From NCBI RefSeq assembly GCF_900177725.1, contig NZ_FXAT01000007.1, positions 62,001-126,000 on the forward strand: a stretch of 64,000 nucleotides of DNA. The letters are read 5' to 3'. The notes under the pieces were generated by a model. It made no database searches, was not told the origin of the DNA, and worked only from the letters and a program-made list of their open reading frames with translations. The first letter of the stretch is position 1. Each line of letters starts with the position of its first letter. Source of the stretch: Paraburkholderia susongensis (GTDB lineage: Bacteria; Pseudomonadota; Gammaproteobacteria; Burkholderiales; Burkholderiaceae). Of this stretch, positions 53,378 to 61,923 are shown one piece after another. Position numbers and translations under genes: made by a program.

Positions 53378-54147
53378 ATTACTTCTCCACCCGAGATGGA
53401 AATGGACTGGCCGGTGATCGCGTCCGAGCCGGGCTGGCACAGCCAGAGCACCGCATCGGCGACCTGTTCCGGGCTCACGAAGCGGCGCTGCGGGTTCGTG
53501 CGCAGCAGCGCCTCGCGTGCCTGCTCTTCGGTGCGCGAGGTCTTGCTCGTGATCTGTTCGAGCGATGCGTGCAGCAGTTCGGTTTCCGTATAGCCCGGAC
53601 ACACCGCGTTGACCGTGATGCCTCGCGTCGCGACTTCGAGCGCAAGCGAGCGCGTGAGGCCAATCACGCCGTGTTTCGCCGCGCAATAGGCCGCCACGTA
53701 CGCGTAACCGATCTGCCCCGCCGTACTCGCCACGTTGACGATGCGCCCGTGCCCGCGTTCGAGCATGCCGGGCAGCACCGCGCGCGTGCCGAGAAAGACG
53801 CCGGTGAGGTTCACGTCGAGCATGCGCTGCCAGAGCGTCATGTCGGTGTGCGTGAACGGCGCGGCTTGTGCCTGACCCGCGTTGTTGACGAGGATATCGA
53901 CCGCGCCTGCCTCGCTGAATGCACGTGCTACCGCCTCTTCGTGCGTCACGTCCACGCTGATGCAGGACACTTCGCCGAGCGCCGCGCATTGTGCGCGCTG
54001 CGCCTCGAGCCGCTGTGCGTTGCGGCCCATCAGCGTGACGCGCGCGCCCGCGCGCAGCAGCGCTTGCGCTACGGCCGCGCCGATGCCGCTGCCGCCGCCC
54101 GTTACGACGGCATGCTGCCCGTTGAGCAATGACGTTGGCGTATTCAC
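53374..54147 (-). CDS. Short-chain dehydrogenase (3-hydroxyacyl-CoA dehydrogenase-like)
   Basis: Starts at GTG 54147, overlapping the monooxygenase stop (GTGA), and ends over the MarR start. The 257-residue classical SDR has VTGGGSGIGAAVAQALLRAGA (Rossmann motif), NNAGQAQA, VASTAGQIGYAYVAAYCAAKHGV (Ser ... Tyr-x-x-x-Lys) and the C-terminal SISISGGEVM. It probably oxidises a 3-hydroxyacyl-CoA in the ring-cleavage branch with NAD+. The position directly after the monooxygenase/reductase gene is the same as in known aminobenzoate operons. Confidence 0.92.
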   Translation of the reverse strand: MNTPTSLLNGQHAVVTGGGSGIGAAVAQALLRAGARVTLMGRNAQRLEAQRAQCAALGEVSCISVDVTHEEAVARAFSEAGAVDILVNNAGQAQAAPFTHTDMTLWQRMLDVNLTGVFLGTRAVLPGMLERGHGRIVNVASTAGQIGYAYVAAYCAAKHGVIGLTRSLALEVATRGITVNAVCPGYTETELLHASLEQITSKTSRTEEQAREALLRTNPQRRFVSPEQVADAVLWLCQPGSDAITGQSISISGGEVM

Positions 54148-56516
54148 GTGGTTCCTTCCGCGCGTTGTGCACGCTGCTGCGCCGTGAGGCCCGCGTTGGC
54201 GATGGCCTGTGCGCGCTCGCGTTCGAGGTTGCGTTCGAGCTGGACCTTCGCGGCGGTGTAGGGCTTCGGCCATGCGACGTCGAGATAGCCGATCTTCGCC
54301 GCTTCGTTCAAGGTCCACGCCGGATTCGCGAGATGCGGACGCGCGATCGCGCAGAGGTCCGCGCGGCCCGCCGCGATGATGCTGTTCACGTGGTCGGCTT
54401 CCGAAATCGCGCCGACCGCGATCGTCGCGATACCGGCTTCGTTGCGCACGCGGTCGGCGAACGGCGTCTGGAACATGCGGCCGTACACGGGCTTTTCTTC
54501 CTTGCTGACCTGCCCCGACGACACGTCGATCATGTCCGCGCCAGCCGCCTTGAAGGCCTCGGCGATCTTCACGGCGTCGTCGGGCGTATTGCCGCCTTCG
54601 ACCCAGTCGTGCGCGGAAATGCGCACCGAAATCGGCTTCTCTTGCGGCCACACGGCGCGGATCGCCTTGAACACGCGCAGCGGATAGCGCAGACGGTTTT
54701 CGAGCGAGCCGCCGTATTCGTCGGTGCGCTGATTGGTGAGCGGCGAGAGGAAGCTCGACAGCAGATAGCCGTGTGCGCAATGCAGTTCGAGCCAGTCGAA
54801 CCCGGCTTCAACCGACATGCGCGTCGCTTCGACGAATTGCGCCTCGATCTCGCGCAGTTCTTCATGCGTGGCTTCGCGCGAATGCTGGCTGAGGCCACGC
54901 AAATACTGTTGCGGCGAAGCGGAAACGAGCGGCCAGTTGCCTTCGGTGAGCGGCTGGTCGATGCCTTCCCAAGCGACGCGCGTCGAACCCTTGGCGCCCG
55001 AGTGACCGAGCTGGATGCCGATCTTCGCATCCGACTGACGATGCACGAGATCGACGATGCGTTTCCACGCGGCGAGATGCTCGGAGGAGTACATGCCGGG
55101 GCACGCCGGCGTGATGCGCGCTTTCGGCGACACGCAGGTCATTTCCGTCATGACGAGCGCTGCGCCGCCCATGGCGCGGGCGCCGAGGTGCATGAGGTGA
55201 TAGTCGCCGGGCACGCCGTCGACGGCCGAGTACTGCGCCATCGGCGAGACCACGACGCGGTTTTTCAGCGTGACGCCGCGTACCGTGAAGGGCGTGAACA
55301 TCGGCGGAACGGAATGCTTCTCCGGCGCGCGCTCGACGCCGGAGCGTTTCGCGAGCCAGTCTTCGAAGCCTGAAAGATAGCGCGCGTCGCGCTCGCGCAG
55401 GTTCTCGTGCGAAATGCGCTGCGAGCGCGTGAGCAGCGAATACGCGAACTGTTCCGGCTCGAACGACGTATAGCGATCGACGTTCTCGAACCATTCGGTT
55501 GAATTGCGCGCGGCGTTCTGGATGCGCAGCACGTCGACGCTGCGCACTTCGGTGTAGTGCTGGAGCGCGCCTGCGAGGTCGCCCGGATGCGCGCTCATGC
55601 TGTTGGCGAGTTCGATCGCGTCTTCGAGCGCAAGCTTGGTGCCCGAGCCGATCGAGAAGTGCGCGGTGTGCGCGGCGTCGCCCATGAGCACGACCGGCGT
55701 TTGCGTGCCGTTCGCGTTCGCGCGCCAATGCACCCACTCCTTGTTGACGACGCGTGGAAAGCGGATCCACTGCGAGGAGCCGCGCAAGTGCGCCGCGTTC
55801 GACATCAACGCATTGCCGTCGAGGTACTTCGCGAACAGCTTTTCGCAGAACGCGATGCTGTCTTCCTTGCTCATTTCGTCGAGGCCGGCGGCGCGCCACA
55901 CGCGCTCGGGCGTCTCGACGATGAAGGTCGAGGTTTGATCGTCGAAGCGATAGGCGTGTGCCTGGAACCAGCCGAATTCGGTTTTTTCGAACGCGAACGT
56001 GAACGCGTCGAAGAGCTTCTTCGTACCGAGCCAGACGAAGCGGCAGTCGCGCACGTCGATGTCCGGTTGATAGGTGGCCGCGTACTTCTGGCGCACGATG
56101 CTGTTCAGACCGTCGCACGCGATGATGAGGTCGGCGTCGTAGGTGGCGTCGTCCTTCACCTGGGTTTCGAACACGAGCTTCACACCGAGTTCTTCGCAGC
56201 GCGCCTGCAGGATATTGAGCAGACGTTTGCGGCCGATACCGCAGAAGCCGTGACCCGACGAGCGAACCGTCCGGCCGCGGAAGTGGATCTCGATGTCGTC
56301 CCAGTGATTGAACGCGTCGAGAATCGCGTCGGCGCTCGGGGCGTCGGCCATGCGCAGATTGCCGAGCGTCTGGTCGGAGAACACGACGCCCCAGCCGAAC
56401 GTGTCGTAGGGGCGGTTGCGCTCGACGACCGTGACTTCATAGCCGGGGTTGCGTTTTTTCATCAACAGACCGAAGTACAGTCCGGCCGGACCGCCACCGA
56501 TACAGACAATGCGCAT
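54144..56516 (-). CDS. abmA: 2-aminobenzoyl-CoA monooxygenase/reductase (salicylyl-CoA 5-hydroxylase/oxidoreductase type)
   Basis: A 790-residue fusion. Residues 1-~395 form an FAD aromatic hydroxylase domain with GGGPAGLYFG at 7-16, a central DG-type motif CDGLNS (134-139) and MGDAAHTAHFSIGSGTKLALEDA from 278. Residues ~405-770 form an OYE-like FMN reductase domain (TLKNRVVVSPMAQYSA, and LELHCAHGYLLSSFLSPLTNQRTDEYGGSLENR with the active-site residues). The same fusion hydroxylates and dearomatises 2-aminobenzoyl-CoA in Azoarcus; salicylyl-CoA is a known alternative substrate. It is the first gene of the operon. Confidence 0.9.
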   Translation of the reverse strand: MRIVCIGGGPAGLYFGLLMKKRNPGYEVTVVERNRPYDTFGWGVVFSDQTLGNLRMADAPSADAILDAFNHWDDIEIHFRGRTVRSSGHGFCGIGRKRLLNILQARCEELGVKLVFETQVKDDATYDADLIIACDGLNSIVRQKYAATYQPDIDVRDCRFVWLGTKKLFDAFTFAFEKTEFGWFQAHAYRFDDQTSTFIVETPERVWRAAGLDEMSKEDSIAFCEKLFAKYLDGNALMSNAAHLRGSSQWIRFPRVVNKEWVHWRANANGTQTPVVLMGDAAHTAHFSIGSGTKLALEDAIELANSMSAHPGDLAGALQHYTEVRSVDVLRIQNAARNSTEWFENVDRYTSFEPEQFAYSLLTRSQRISHENLRERDARYLSGFEDWLAKRSGVERAPEKHSVPPMFTPFTVRGVTLKNRVVVSPMAQYSAVDGVPGDYHLMHLGARAMGGAALVMTEMTCVSPKARITPACPGMYSSEHLAAWKRIVDLVHRQSDAKIGIQLGHSGAKGSTRVAWEGIDQPLTEGNWPLVSASPQQYLRGLSQHSREATHEELREIEAQFVEATRMSVEAGFDWLELHCAHGYLLSSFLSPLTNQRTDEYGGSLENRLRYPLRVFKAIRAVWPQEKPISVRISAHDWVEGGNTPDDAVKIAEAFKAAGADMIDVSSGQVSKEEKPVYGRMFQTPFADRVRNEAGIATIAVGAISEADHVNSIIAAGRADLCAIARPHLANPAWTLNEAAKIGYLDVAWPKPYTAAKVQLERNLERERAQAIANAGLTAQQRAQRAEGTT

Positions 56517-56551
56517 GCTGGTTCCCCAAAAGTGGAGTGTGCTGTGAGATT

Positions 56552-56580
56552 AATTTAGGCTTTGATAGTTTAGATGTCAA
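56552..56580 (-). promoter_or_regulatory. Promoter of the aminobenzoate operon
   Basis: On the minus strand TTGACA (56575-56580) is followed 17 bases later by TAAATT (56552-56557), a good match to sigma-70 -35 and -10 boxes. It lies 36 bases upstream of the first gene's ATG. Nearby TTGA/TCAA half-sites could bind the MarR protein encoded in the operon. Confidence 0.6.
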
Positions 56581-57303
56581 GTAAATTTGTGGGGGAGGCT
56601 GGTGGGGACATCTGATGGGAGGTTTGAAGGTGCCGGAGTTGGGCGGCAAGCTGCAGCGGCGCGCGACGGCCCCACTGGCTGGGCGTCTGCGGAGAATGTG
56701 GGTGTTCGGCGGCGTGCCAGGGGAGGGGCGGCAGGTCATTCGGTAGACGTTTCGATGCGGCCCGGAGCCGGGCGGCGAGGCTCGCGCTTCGGTATCGATG
56801 CCAAAGGGCTTCTCAACCGCCAACTGACACTGGAGGGCGCAGCAGCAATTCTCGCTGCCGCTAGGCAAGGCGTGAACGAGAAACTGGCGGCTATGGGCGC
56901 TTCATGGACAAAGCACCAACCGCTTCAATCCATGATGGCGAAGGCGATTCAATGCCGTTTTTTTAATCCGGCGCACGCAGAAATATGCAGCAGGAATGAG
57001 ATGCCCGAAATCACTGTAAAGGTTTGTTAAAACGGCTTTATCTCGATTTAAAGCTGTTGACCATGACCTGCTTCGATGATTAATTCGTTGGGCATCGCCT
57101 GAAAACTTATAAGAGGTCCAATGGGGCAACTGAATCAGAAGCGCTTCGGGAGCGGGACGACGGGGGCTGTCATCTTTGCCGCGTGACACAGTCGATATTT
57201 ACTCGCTTTCCGGCGGTGTCGTCCGCAATGGTCATGAATGTCGAGACCGGCGAGTTCTTTCCACTTGATAAGGTCCGCTCGCTTTCATCCGGTCGCGAAA
57301 TGA
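56581..57303. other. Intergenic region before the second toxin island
   Basis: About 720 bases with no supported gene. A plus-strand frame (56587-57030) contains one plausible segment (GLLNRQLTLEGAAAILAAARQGVNEKLA) but lacks a ribosome site and family match. GC content falls after about 57000, as the low-GC island begins. The stretch 57190-57310 contains a short frame (VMNVETGEFFPLDKVRSLSSGREMTEA) that may be part of the decayed PAAR gene. Confidence 0.45.
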
Positions 57304-57483
57304 CCGAAGCCTAGGGTATTGCATGGGCGTCCAATTGTCGCGGACGCATCACAGATGCGTTTCGATGAACAGTTCACACTTCAGGACCGCAACGGACGCG
57401 CACTCTCAAACGTCCGTTACCGGATCGACACCGGCGACGGGAAGATTATTGGTGGTGCAACGGACGCAGCAGGAAGGAGGTAG
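57304..57483 (+). pseudogene. Remnant of a PAAR-domain T6SS protein
   Basis: After a stop codon at 57301 an open frame reads HGRPIVADASQMRFDEQFTL and then QDRNGRALSNVRYRIDTGDG, ending GGATDAAGRR and a stop. This is the region found after the PAAR domain in many Burkholderia type VI effector/adaptor proteins (ASQ..RFDEQF.L.D..GR.L.NVRYRI...G...G.TDA.GR). The PAAR repeats and the C-terminus are missing. It lies 58 bases before an M35-type metallopeptidase gene, which supports that the peptidase was a PAAR-delivered cargo. Confidence 0.6.
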
Positions 57484-57541
57484 TGTGTAATGAGCCGCAC
57501 TGCATCGAATTTGAAATTTTGCACTTGAGGAGTAGTTGTGA

Positions 57542-58246
57542 ATGAATGATTCTGGCGAGATAAATGAATATGGTTTCCAGATCAAGGAAAATGAAGAATG
57601 GTTCGAGGTTCATTCCGGGGCAGTGACAAACACGAATCCAGGATCAATGGTCTATGTAACAATTGATACCACGCCGATCTGCGATAACATGAGCGATCAA
57701 GAATTTCGAAAGACCGTTCTAATGTTGCGAGACGACGCAGTCAACGCGATAAAAGTCAGAATTCAGGAGTTATCTGACTGGAATGCAGGTGAGCAAGAGA
57801 GAGTAAAAAAATGGTTCGGAAAGTCCGACGAAAATACCCGAACTAAACTCAAGAGTGGCCTGGCGGCAGTTGTAGCTGTTATGAATGGACTTGCAGCGAG
57901 AAATTTCGTTCGTGTTGACTCATGGCGAGACAAGGCTACGGGCTGTGTACCCGGTATGAAAAATCTTGACGGGGAGGTTGCACACGTGTGTGCTCCTGAC
58001 GCGGCTACGCGTACGATCGCGATTAATCGGAATTTTTGTTATTTGCCCGGAAAATCCGAGTCTAAACTATCTTCAATGCAACTGACGATTGTTCACGAAT
58101 GCACACATTTCGTAGATACATTCGGGTCTGTTGATTATCCGGGGGGATATGGATACACGGCTTGCACCTGGCTCGCCAGAGATCACCCCGAACACACAAT
58201 AACCAACGCGGATAGTATTGCGTGGTACGTTTTAGCACGCTACTAA
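57542..58246 (+). CDS. M35-type (aspzincin) zinc metallopeptidase, candidate T6SS effector
   Basis: A 234-residue protein; ATG 57542 follows GAGGAG by nine bases. The catalytic segment LTIVHECTHFVDTFGSVDYPGGYGYTACTWL has HECTH (185-189) and Asp198 in the GSVDYPGGYGY motif, the aspzincin arrangement of deuterolysin-type and peptidyl-Lys endopeptidases. The later NADSIAWYV matches the family's conserved NAD/S...Y segment. There is no signal peptide. The N-terminal ~130 residues are helical. With the PAAR remnant upstream and an exported partner downstream, it is likely an antibacterial effector. Low GC compared with neighbours. Confidence 0.82.
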   Translation: MNDSGEINEYGFQIKENEEWFEVHSGAVTNTNPGSMVYVTIDTTPICDNMSDQEFRKTVLMLRDDAVNAIKVRIQELSDWNAGEQERVKKWFGKSDENTRTKLKSGLAAVVAVMNGLAARNFVRVDSWRDKATGCVPGMKNLDGEVAHVCAPDAATRTIAINRNFCYLPGKSESKLSSMQLTIVHECTHFVDTFGSVDYPGGYGYTACTWLARDHPEHTITNADSIAWYVLARY

Positions 58247-58256
58247 CAGTTTAATT

Positions 58257-58718
58257 ATGAAATTTATCCCGAATTATTTGGGCGCAGTCGCGATCGCAAT
58301 ATCGTTACAATCGCATGCCTGTTCGGTTTTTCTTCAGGACACTATACAACTCCCAACTAATTCTGTGGAGATAAGCAATAGTGACCGTCTCGCTATAGCT
58401 CGCCACTATTTAACGGCACGGGAGTGGACAGCAGAAGGAGCGAGCGTAGAGGTCGATGTGGCGGCGTTTGAGTTTGAGCGCAATCCTGGACAACTTGCTG
58501 CTGTGCGAGCGAAAAATCTCAAGACGTTCCTGATGCAGTTGGGCCTGGACAAAAATGATATCTACGTTAGTGAGCGAATCATCAAGCTGAACAACGGAAA
58601 GATCAATCCAGATGACAAGTGGCAGATTGGTATCGAGTTTGCTCCGAAGTGCCCACCTACGGGATGCGATTACTTGTGTAATACCCCAAAAGTTCAAGGG
58701 GTGCCAGCTACGAGGTAA
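58257..58718 (+). CDS. Exported OmpA-like protein, candidate immunity protein
   Basis: A 153-residue protein starting 10 bases after the metallopeptidase stop. It has an N-terminal signal (GAVAIAISLQSHACS) and could be a lipoprotein at Cys22, though the lipobox is not canonical. The middle (NPGQLAAVRAKNLKTFLMQLGLDKNDIYVSERI) resembles a divergent OmpA C-terminal domain. Placement directly behind the peptidase gene suggests it neutralises the enzyme in the periplasm. Its stop overlaps the next start (TAATG). Low GC. Confidence 0.72.
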   Translation: MKFIPNYLGAVAIAISLQSHACSVFLQDTIQLPTNSVEISNSDRLAIARHYLTAREWTAEGASVEVDVAAFEFERNPGQLAAVRAKNLKTFLMQLGLDKNDIYVSERIIKLNNGKINPDDKWQIGIEFAPKCPPTGCDYLCNTPKVQGVPATR

Positions 58719-58882
58719 TGCGCGGGGCGGGGGCAAACCATCCAGCGGTCCGCCGGACGACGAGCGGAAAGCGCAAACGGAGGCTCAAGCGCCACGAGGC
58801 GAGGCACGTCAATCGGGCGAAGAATGCCGACCTCGAGAGGATGTTGGCGTTGAAGGAACTCACGGAGATTTGCAATGGCTAA
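58718..58882 (+). pseudogene. Decayed HigB/RelE-type toxin fragment
   Basis: A 54-codon frame begins in TAATG with the previous stop and ends at TAA 58880-58882, eight bases into the antitoxin gene (ATGGCTAA). The C-terminal VNRAKNADLERMLALKELTEICNG matches the last helix of HigB/RelE toxins (YAKN..ADL.......LKELT), while the N-terminal half is Arg-rich and unlike a functional toxin. It is probably a degraded toxin gene. Confidence 0.5.
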
Positions 58883-59195
58883 GCCCCGCTTCAGAAGCGA
58901 TGCATCAGAGGCGATCCATAGCGCGGCTTCCGGTCTGCATCGTGCGAAGGTCATCGACAAGAAAACGATGCGTGAGTACGACGATCTGTGCATCGAGAAG
59001 GCCCCTGAGTTCAACCCTCAAGAGATCGCCCGCATCCGGAAGGGTGTGAAGGTCAGTCAAGGCGTGTTCGCTGTGTATCTGAACACCACCGCCTCCACCG
59101 TTCGTCAATGGGAGCAGGGCGACAAAAAGCCGAGCGGCATTGCGGCTCGCATGCTTCAGCTTGTGCAGAAGAACGGACTGGAGATCTTTGGTTGA
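58875..59195 (+). CDS. HigA-type antitoxin, XRE family
   Basis: A 106-residue antitoxin. The N-terminus (SDASEAIHSAASGLHRAKVIDKKTMREYDDLCI) is the HigA-specific helix and the C-terminal ~55 residues are an XRE helix-turn-helix (EIARIRKGVKVSQGVFAVYLNTTASTVRQWEQGDKKPSGIAARML). It overlaps the end of a toxin fragment by eight bases, the usual HigBA layout. With the toxin decayed it may persist as a DNA-binding protein or protect against a related toxin. Confidence 0.88.
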   Translation: MAKPRFRSDASEAIHSAASGLHRAKVIDKKTMREYDDLCIEKAPEFNPQEIARIRKGVKVSQGVFAVYLNTTASTVRQWEQGDKKPSGIAARMLQLVQKNGLEIFG

Positions 59196-59457
59196 CGATG
59201 GTGCGGAACCCGCGCACCTTGCATGGAGGCTATGACCGGCCTCTCTGCGTCCGTATCACGCCGGGCGTGGTGTGCTCGGCCGACTTATTGGTGCGTGTGA
59301 GCGCTAACAGAACCACAGGCGCACTTGCACAACCGGTTCTCACGGCCAGTGCGCTGTTGTCCGCCGCGGCCAGCAGCGTACTGACCGGGGACTTGCTCAT
59401 GCGGCGCGCGAGGGCTGGATAGAGCTCGCGCAACTTCGCAATTTGTGTGAACAGGCC

Positions 59458-59718
59458 CTAGCGATAGTTCACAAAGTCAATGATGTCATTGAGGAACCAC
59501 GGCAGAATCAGTTGCGTATCGGAATAGCTGGTGCCGACCGTGAGCCTCTGTGGCCTGGATGTGGAGTCACCGGGCTTCAGCCCGTCGGGAGTGTGCAGAA
59601 TGTAGGCGTTGTTGTTGGCCGGCCCCGAACTGGCGGCCAGGCTATTCGCGGACGACGATGTCGAACTGCAACCGGCAGTCAGTACGACGAGGGCCGCTGC
59701 GAAGCAAAGGGACTTCAT
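59458..59718 (-). CDS. Small lipoprotein
   Basis: ATG 59718 starts an 86-residue protein with a textbook lipoprotein signal (MKSLCFAAALVVLTAGCSS, Cys17). The mature part is Ser/Ala/Asn-rich at first, then contains AYILHTPDGLKPGDSTSRPQ and ends in a short hydrophobic tail (LPWFLNDIIDFVNYR). No family recognised. Stand-alone gene at the edge of the low-GC island. Confidence 0.75.
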   Translation of the reverse strand: MKSLCFAAALVVLTAGCSSTSSSANSLAASSGPANNNAYILHTPDGLKPGDSTSRPQRLTVGTSYSDTQLILPWFLNDIIDFVNYR

Positions 59719-59906
59719 GATGGCATGGACTCCGGCAACATTATTTTGACGATATGGCGGACGACGAATTCGTCCATGGTACATGGCCGGCTCCGCGAAA
59801 CGCAGGAGACACGGTCCGGCCCACAGCGGTCAATCGATTGTGCCAAAAGCGGCGCGTCAAATGTCGAAAACTCCTGCGTCTGCCGGGCTCGCGTCTGCAT
59901 GAGCGG

Positions 59907-60002
59907 TCACGCTGATGCCTGGCCAGGTAAATCTGCTTGCCGGTGAAACTCGCGCGGCGAGCGATGTTTCAGGGTATTGGACGGATGCGGCTGCGTTGCC
60001 GT
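59907..60002 (-). pseudogene. C-terminal scrap of an IS3-type transposase
   Basis: A minus-strand segment reads TATQPHPSNTLKHRSPREFHRQ, which fits the conserved end of IS3-family OrfB transposases (pattern RPHSALGYRSPREF). No upstream transposase sequence or terminal repeat could be found, so only a fragment remains. Confidence 0.4.
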
Positions 60003-60094
60003 GGTCGCCCGCAATGGTCCGCTTTGCAGCGCCGTTCCGGCATCGCAGAGACTGATCGATCTGCAGCGCTCGCCGTCCTTGCTGGACAAGTTAC

Positions 60095-60123
60095 CTGACA
60101 TCGTACCTGTATCGGGCTATAAT
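60095..60123 (+). promoter_or_regulatory. Strong sigma-70-like promoter
   Basis: CTGACA (60095-60100) and TATAAT (60118-60123) are separated by exactly 17 bases. The predicted start is near 60130, about 245 bases before the EamA start codon, which implies a long leader RNA. Confidence 0.65.
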
Positions 60124-60374
60124 TTCATCTTGCTTACGTGGGACTGGCGCAGGGAAATGGGCCAATCCGGTGGGTGCCGGGCGCGATGCATGGTTTTGCC
60201 TCTTCCGAGGTATTCCCGTCTGCAGCGATCGATTTGCCTCGCCCTTGCGATAACGCGGCAGTAGACCGGCGGGTTATCACGGCATCCCATAGATGCAAGG
60301 CAAAACGGCCAGGCAATAAGAAAGCACTCTTGTGGCAAGTCCACAAAACGCGCAATGACAAGATTATTCAAAAT

Positions 60375-61403
60375 ATGACCCAACCTATAAAAACGACCGG
60401 AACGACCGGGCCGCGCGATTCCGCACGGTTTCTGACACAACCCCAGGTACTCGTCATTCTGGCGACCGTATGCTGCCTGCTTTGGGGCAGCTCGTATCCG
60501 GCAATCAAGATCGGCTACGCTTTGCTGGGCATTACGCAAGGTGACATTCCTTCGAAACTGGTCTTCGCGGGGTACAGATTCGTTTTCGCCGGCCTGTTCC
60601 TGCTGATACTCGCCGCACTGTCGAAGAAGCCCCTTTTCAATTTCTCCCGGCGCAACGCTGGGCAACTGATGCTATTGGGCTTCACGCAAACGGCTATCCA
60701 GTATGTTTTCTTCTATATCGGTCTCGCCTACACCACAGGGGTTCGCGGTTCGATATTGAACTCGACGACGACCTTCTTCAGCGTGCTGCTCGCCCATTTC
60801 ATCTACAAGAACGATAAAGTCTCGCCGCGCAAGGCTGTTGGTTGCCTGCTGGGATTCGTGGGCGTCATGGTGGTCAATTTCGGCGACGGCTCGTTTGAAT
60901 TTGCATTCACCTTGCTTGGCGAAGGCTTCATCGTTATCGCCGCGTTTGTTCTCTCCGCCGCGTCGATTTACGGAAAGCGCATTTCACAGGGTATGGACGT
61001 CATGGTCATGACGGGCTACCAACTCGGGTTTGGCGGTGCTGTTCTGGTAGCGGCGGGTTATGCCACTGGCGGGACGCTGAGCGGATTCACGGCGGGATCG
61101 GCGGCGTTGCTGGGCTACCTGGCGCTTCTTTCCGCTGTGGCCTTTACGTTATGGAGTTTGCTCCTCAAATATAACCAGGTCGGCAAGGTGACCGTTTTCA
61201 ACTTCCTGGTGCCCGTGTTCGGCACTGCGTTATCCGCGATATGTTTGAACGAAAACATCATGGAGTTGAAGAATCTGGTCGCACTCGTTCTTGTTTGCAG
61301 TGGAATATGGTTGGTCACCCGTTCGCCGCAAGTGCGCTCGGGTTACTCGAAACCGGCTCGTACTGTGGCGAGTGCTCAGGAGTGTCGTCAGAGTCAGGGT
61401 TGA
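60375..61403 (+). CDS. EamA/DMT family permease
   Basis: Start at ATG 60375 (MTQPIKTTG); the frame is open back to 60138 but those residues are not hydrophobic or conserved-looking. The 342-residue protein has ten hydrophobic helices in two EamA repeats (CCLLWGSSYPAIKIGYALL, then SAASIYGKRISQGMDVMVMTGYQLGFGGAVLVAAG in the second). Such carriers usually export or import small metabolites such as amino acids or nucleosides. It has its own promoter with a long leader. Downstream ~520 bases carry no gene. Confidence 0.92.
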   Translation: MTQPIKTTGTTGPRDSARFLTQPQVLVILATVCCLLWGSSYPAIKIGYALLGITQGDIPSKLVFAGYRFVFAGLFLLILAALSKKPLFNFSRRNAGQLMLLGFTQTAIQYVFFYIGLAYTTGVRGSILNSTTTFFSVLLAHFIYKNDKVSPRKAVGCLLGFVGVMVVNFGDGSFEFAFTLLGEGFIVIAAFVLSAASIYGKRISQGMDVMVMTGYQLGFGGAVLVAAGYATGGTLSGFTAGSAALLGYLALLSAVAFTLWSLLLKYNQVGKVTVFNFLVPVFGTALSAICLNENIMELKNLVALVLVCSGIWLVTRSPQVRSGYSKPARTVASAQECRQSQG

Positions 61404-61923
61404 GATTGCCTCGTTGATCGAGTATTCACGGGCTGCGCACCGGGCTGTAGAACCTGCCCGAACCCGTCGCCAGCCCGTTCCAGTACCAGTGCTTTGCCAG
61501 CCGGTCCGGCTTGCGTCCAGCCTTCCCGCATGCGCGTTTCTTCAGGGCGCAGCATGCCGGTGTGCATGAGAGTATCCGCGGGAGCATTCGCGGAAGTATC
61601 CGCGCCCACTCGGATAAAGCAGCGAATCCTTGCGCAATAGAATCCAGCATCTCTGCTTCCCCAGCAACACGCCTTCCATTCACGCGCTCATTGCGCGCTG
61701 CATCCACCGGTTGACTCCACTCCGCCGCGCGATCGCTCGCGTCGCGCGCGGTTATCAGGTCAGTATTTCAATTCAATGAAATGCTTCTCTTCCAATCAAT
61801 AAAACTTCAGGAAAGAAGAGTTCATTAAAAGTTCCCTGTCATAAAAAAAGAACATATCCACTCGATAATTTTGCTGCGTAAAAAAACACGGATTTGTTCC
61901 ATTCGGGCGGAAAAAAGTTGTAC
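61404..61923. other. Intergenic region with degraded coding traces
   Basis: 520 bases. Minus-strand frames around 61408-61720 contain coding-looking pieces (MLDSIAQGFAALSEWARILPR; MREGWTQAGPAGKALVLERAG) in different frames, separated by short repeats of GTATCCGCG/GAGCATTCGCGG (about 61568-61601). They look like a broken gene but no family was identified. The last ~170 bases are AT-rich and should contain the promoter of the phosphoesterase gene. Confidence 0.45.

Noticed and set aside
56587..57030. 147-residue plus-strand frame with a segment resembling HbpS/GlcG proteins
   Set aside because: Only about 20 residues look family-like and the following sequence does not fit; no ribosome binding site.
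60150..60200. Resemblance of the EamA leader to a cobalamin riboswitch core (GGGAA ... AATCCGGTG)
   Set aside because: The order and spacing of the conserved boxes do not match, and the B12-box part is missing.
60138..60374. N-terminal extension of the EamA permease
   Set aside because: The frame is open but the residues are hydrophilic, lack family similarity, and a proper start exists at 60375 with the first helix following at the normal distance.
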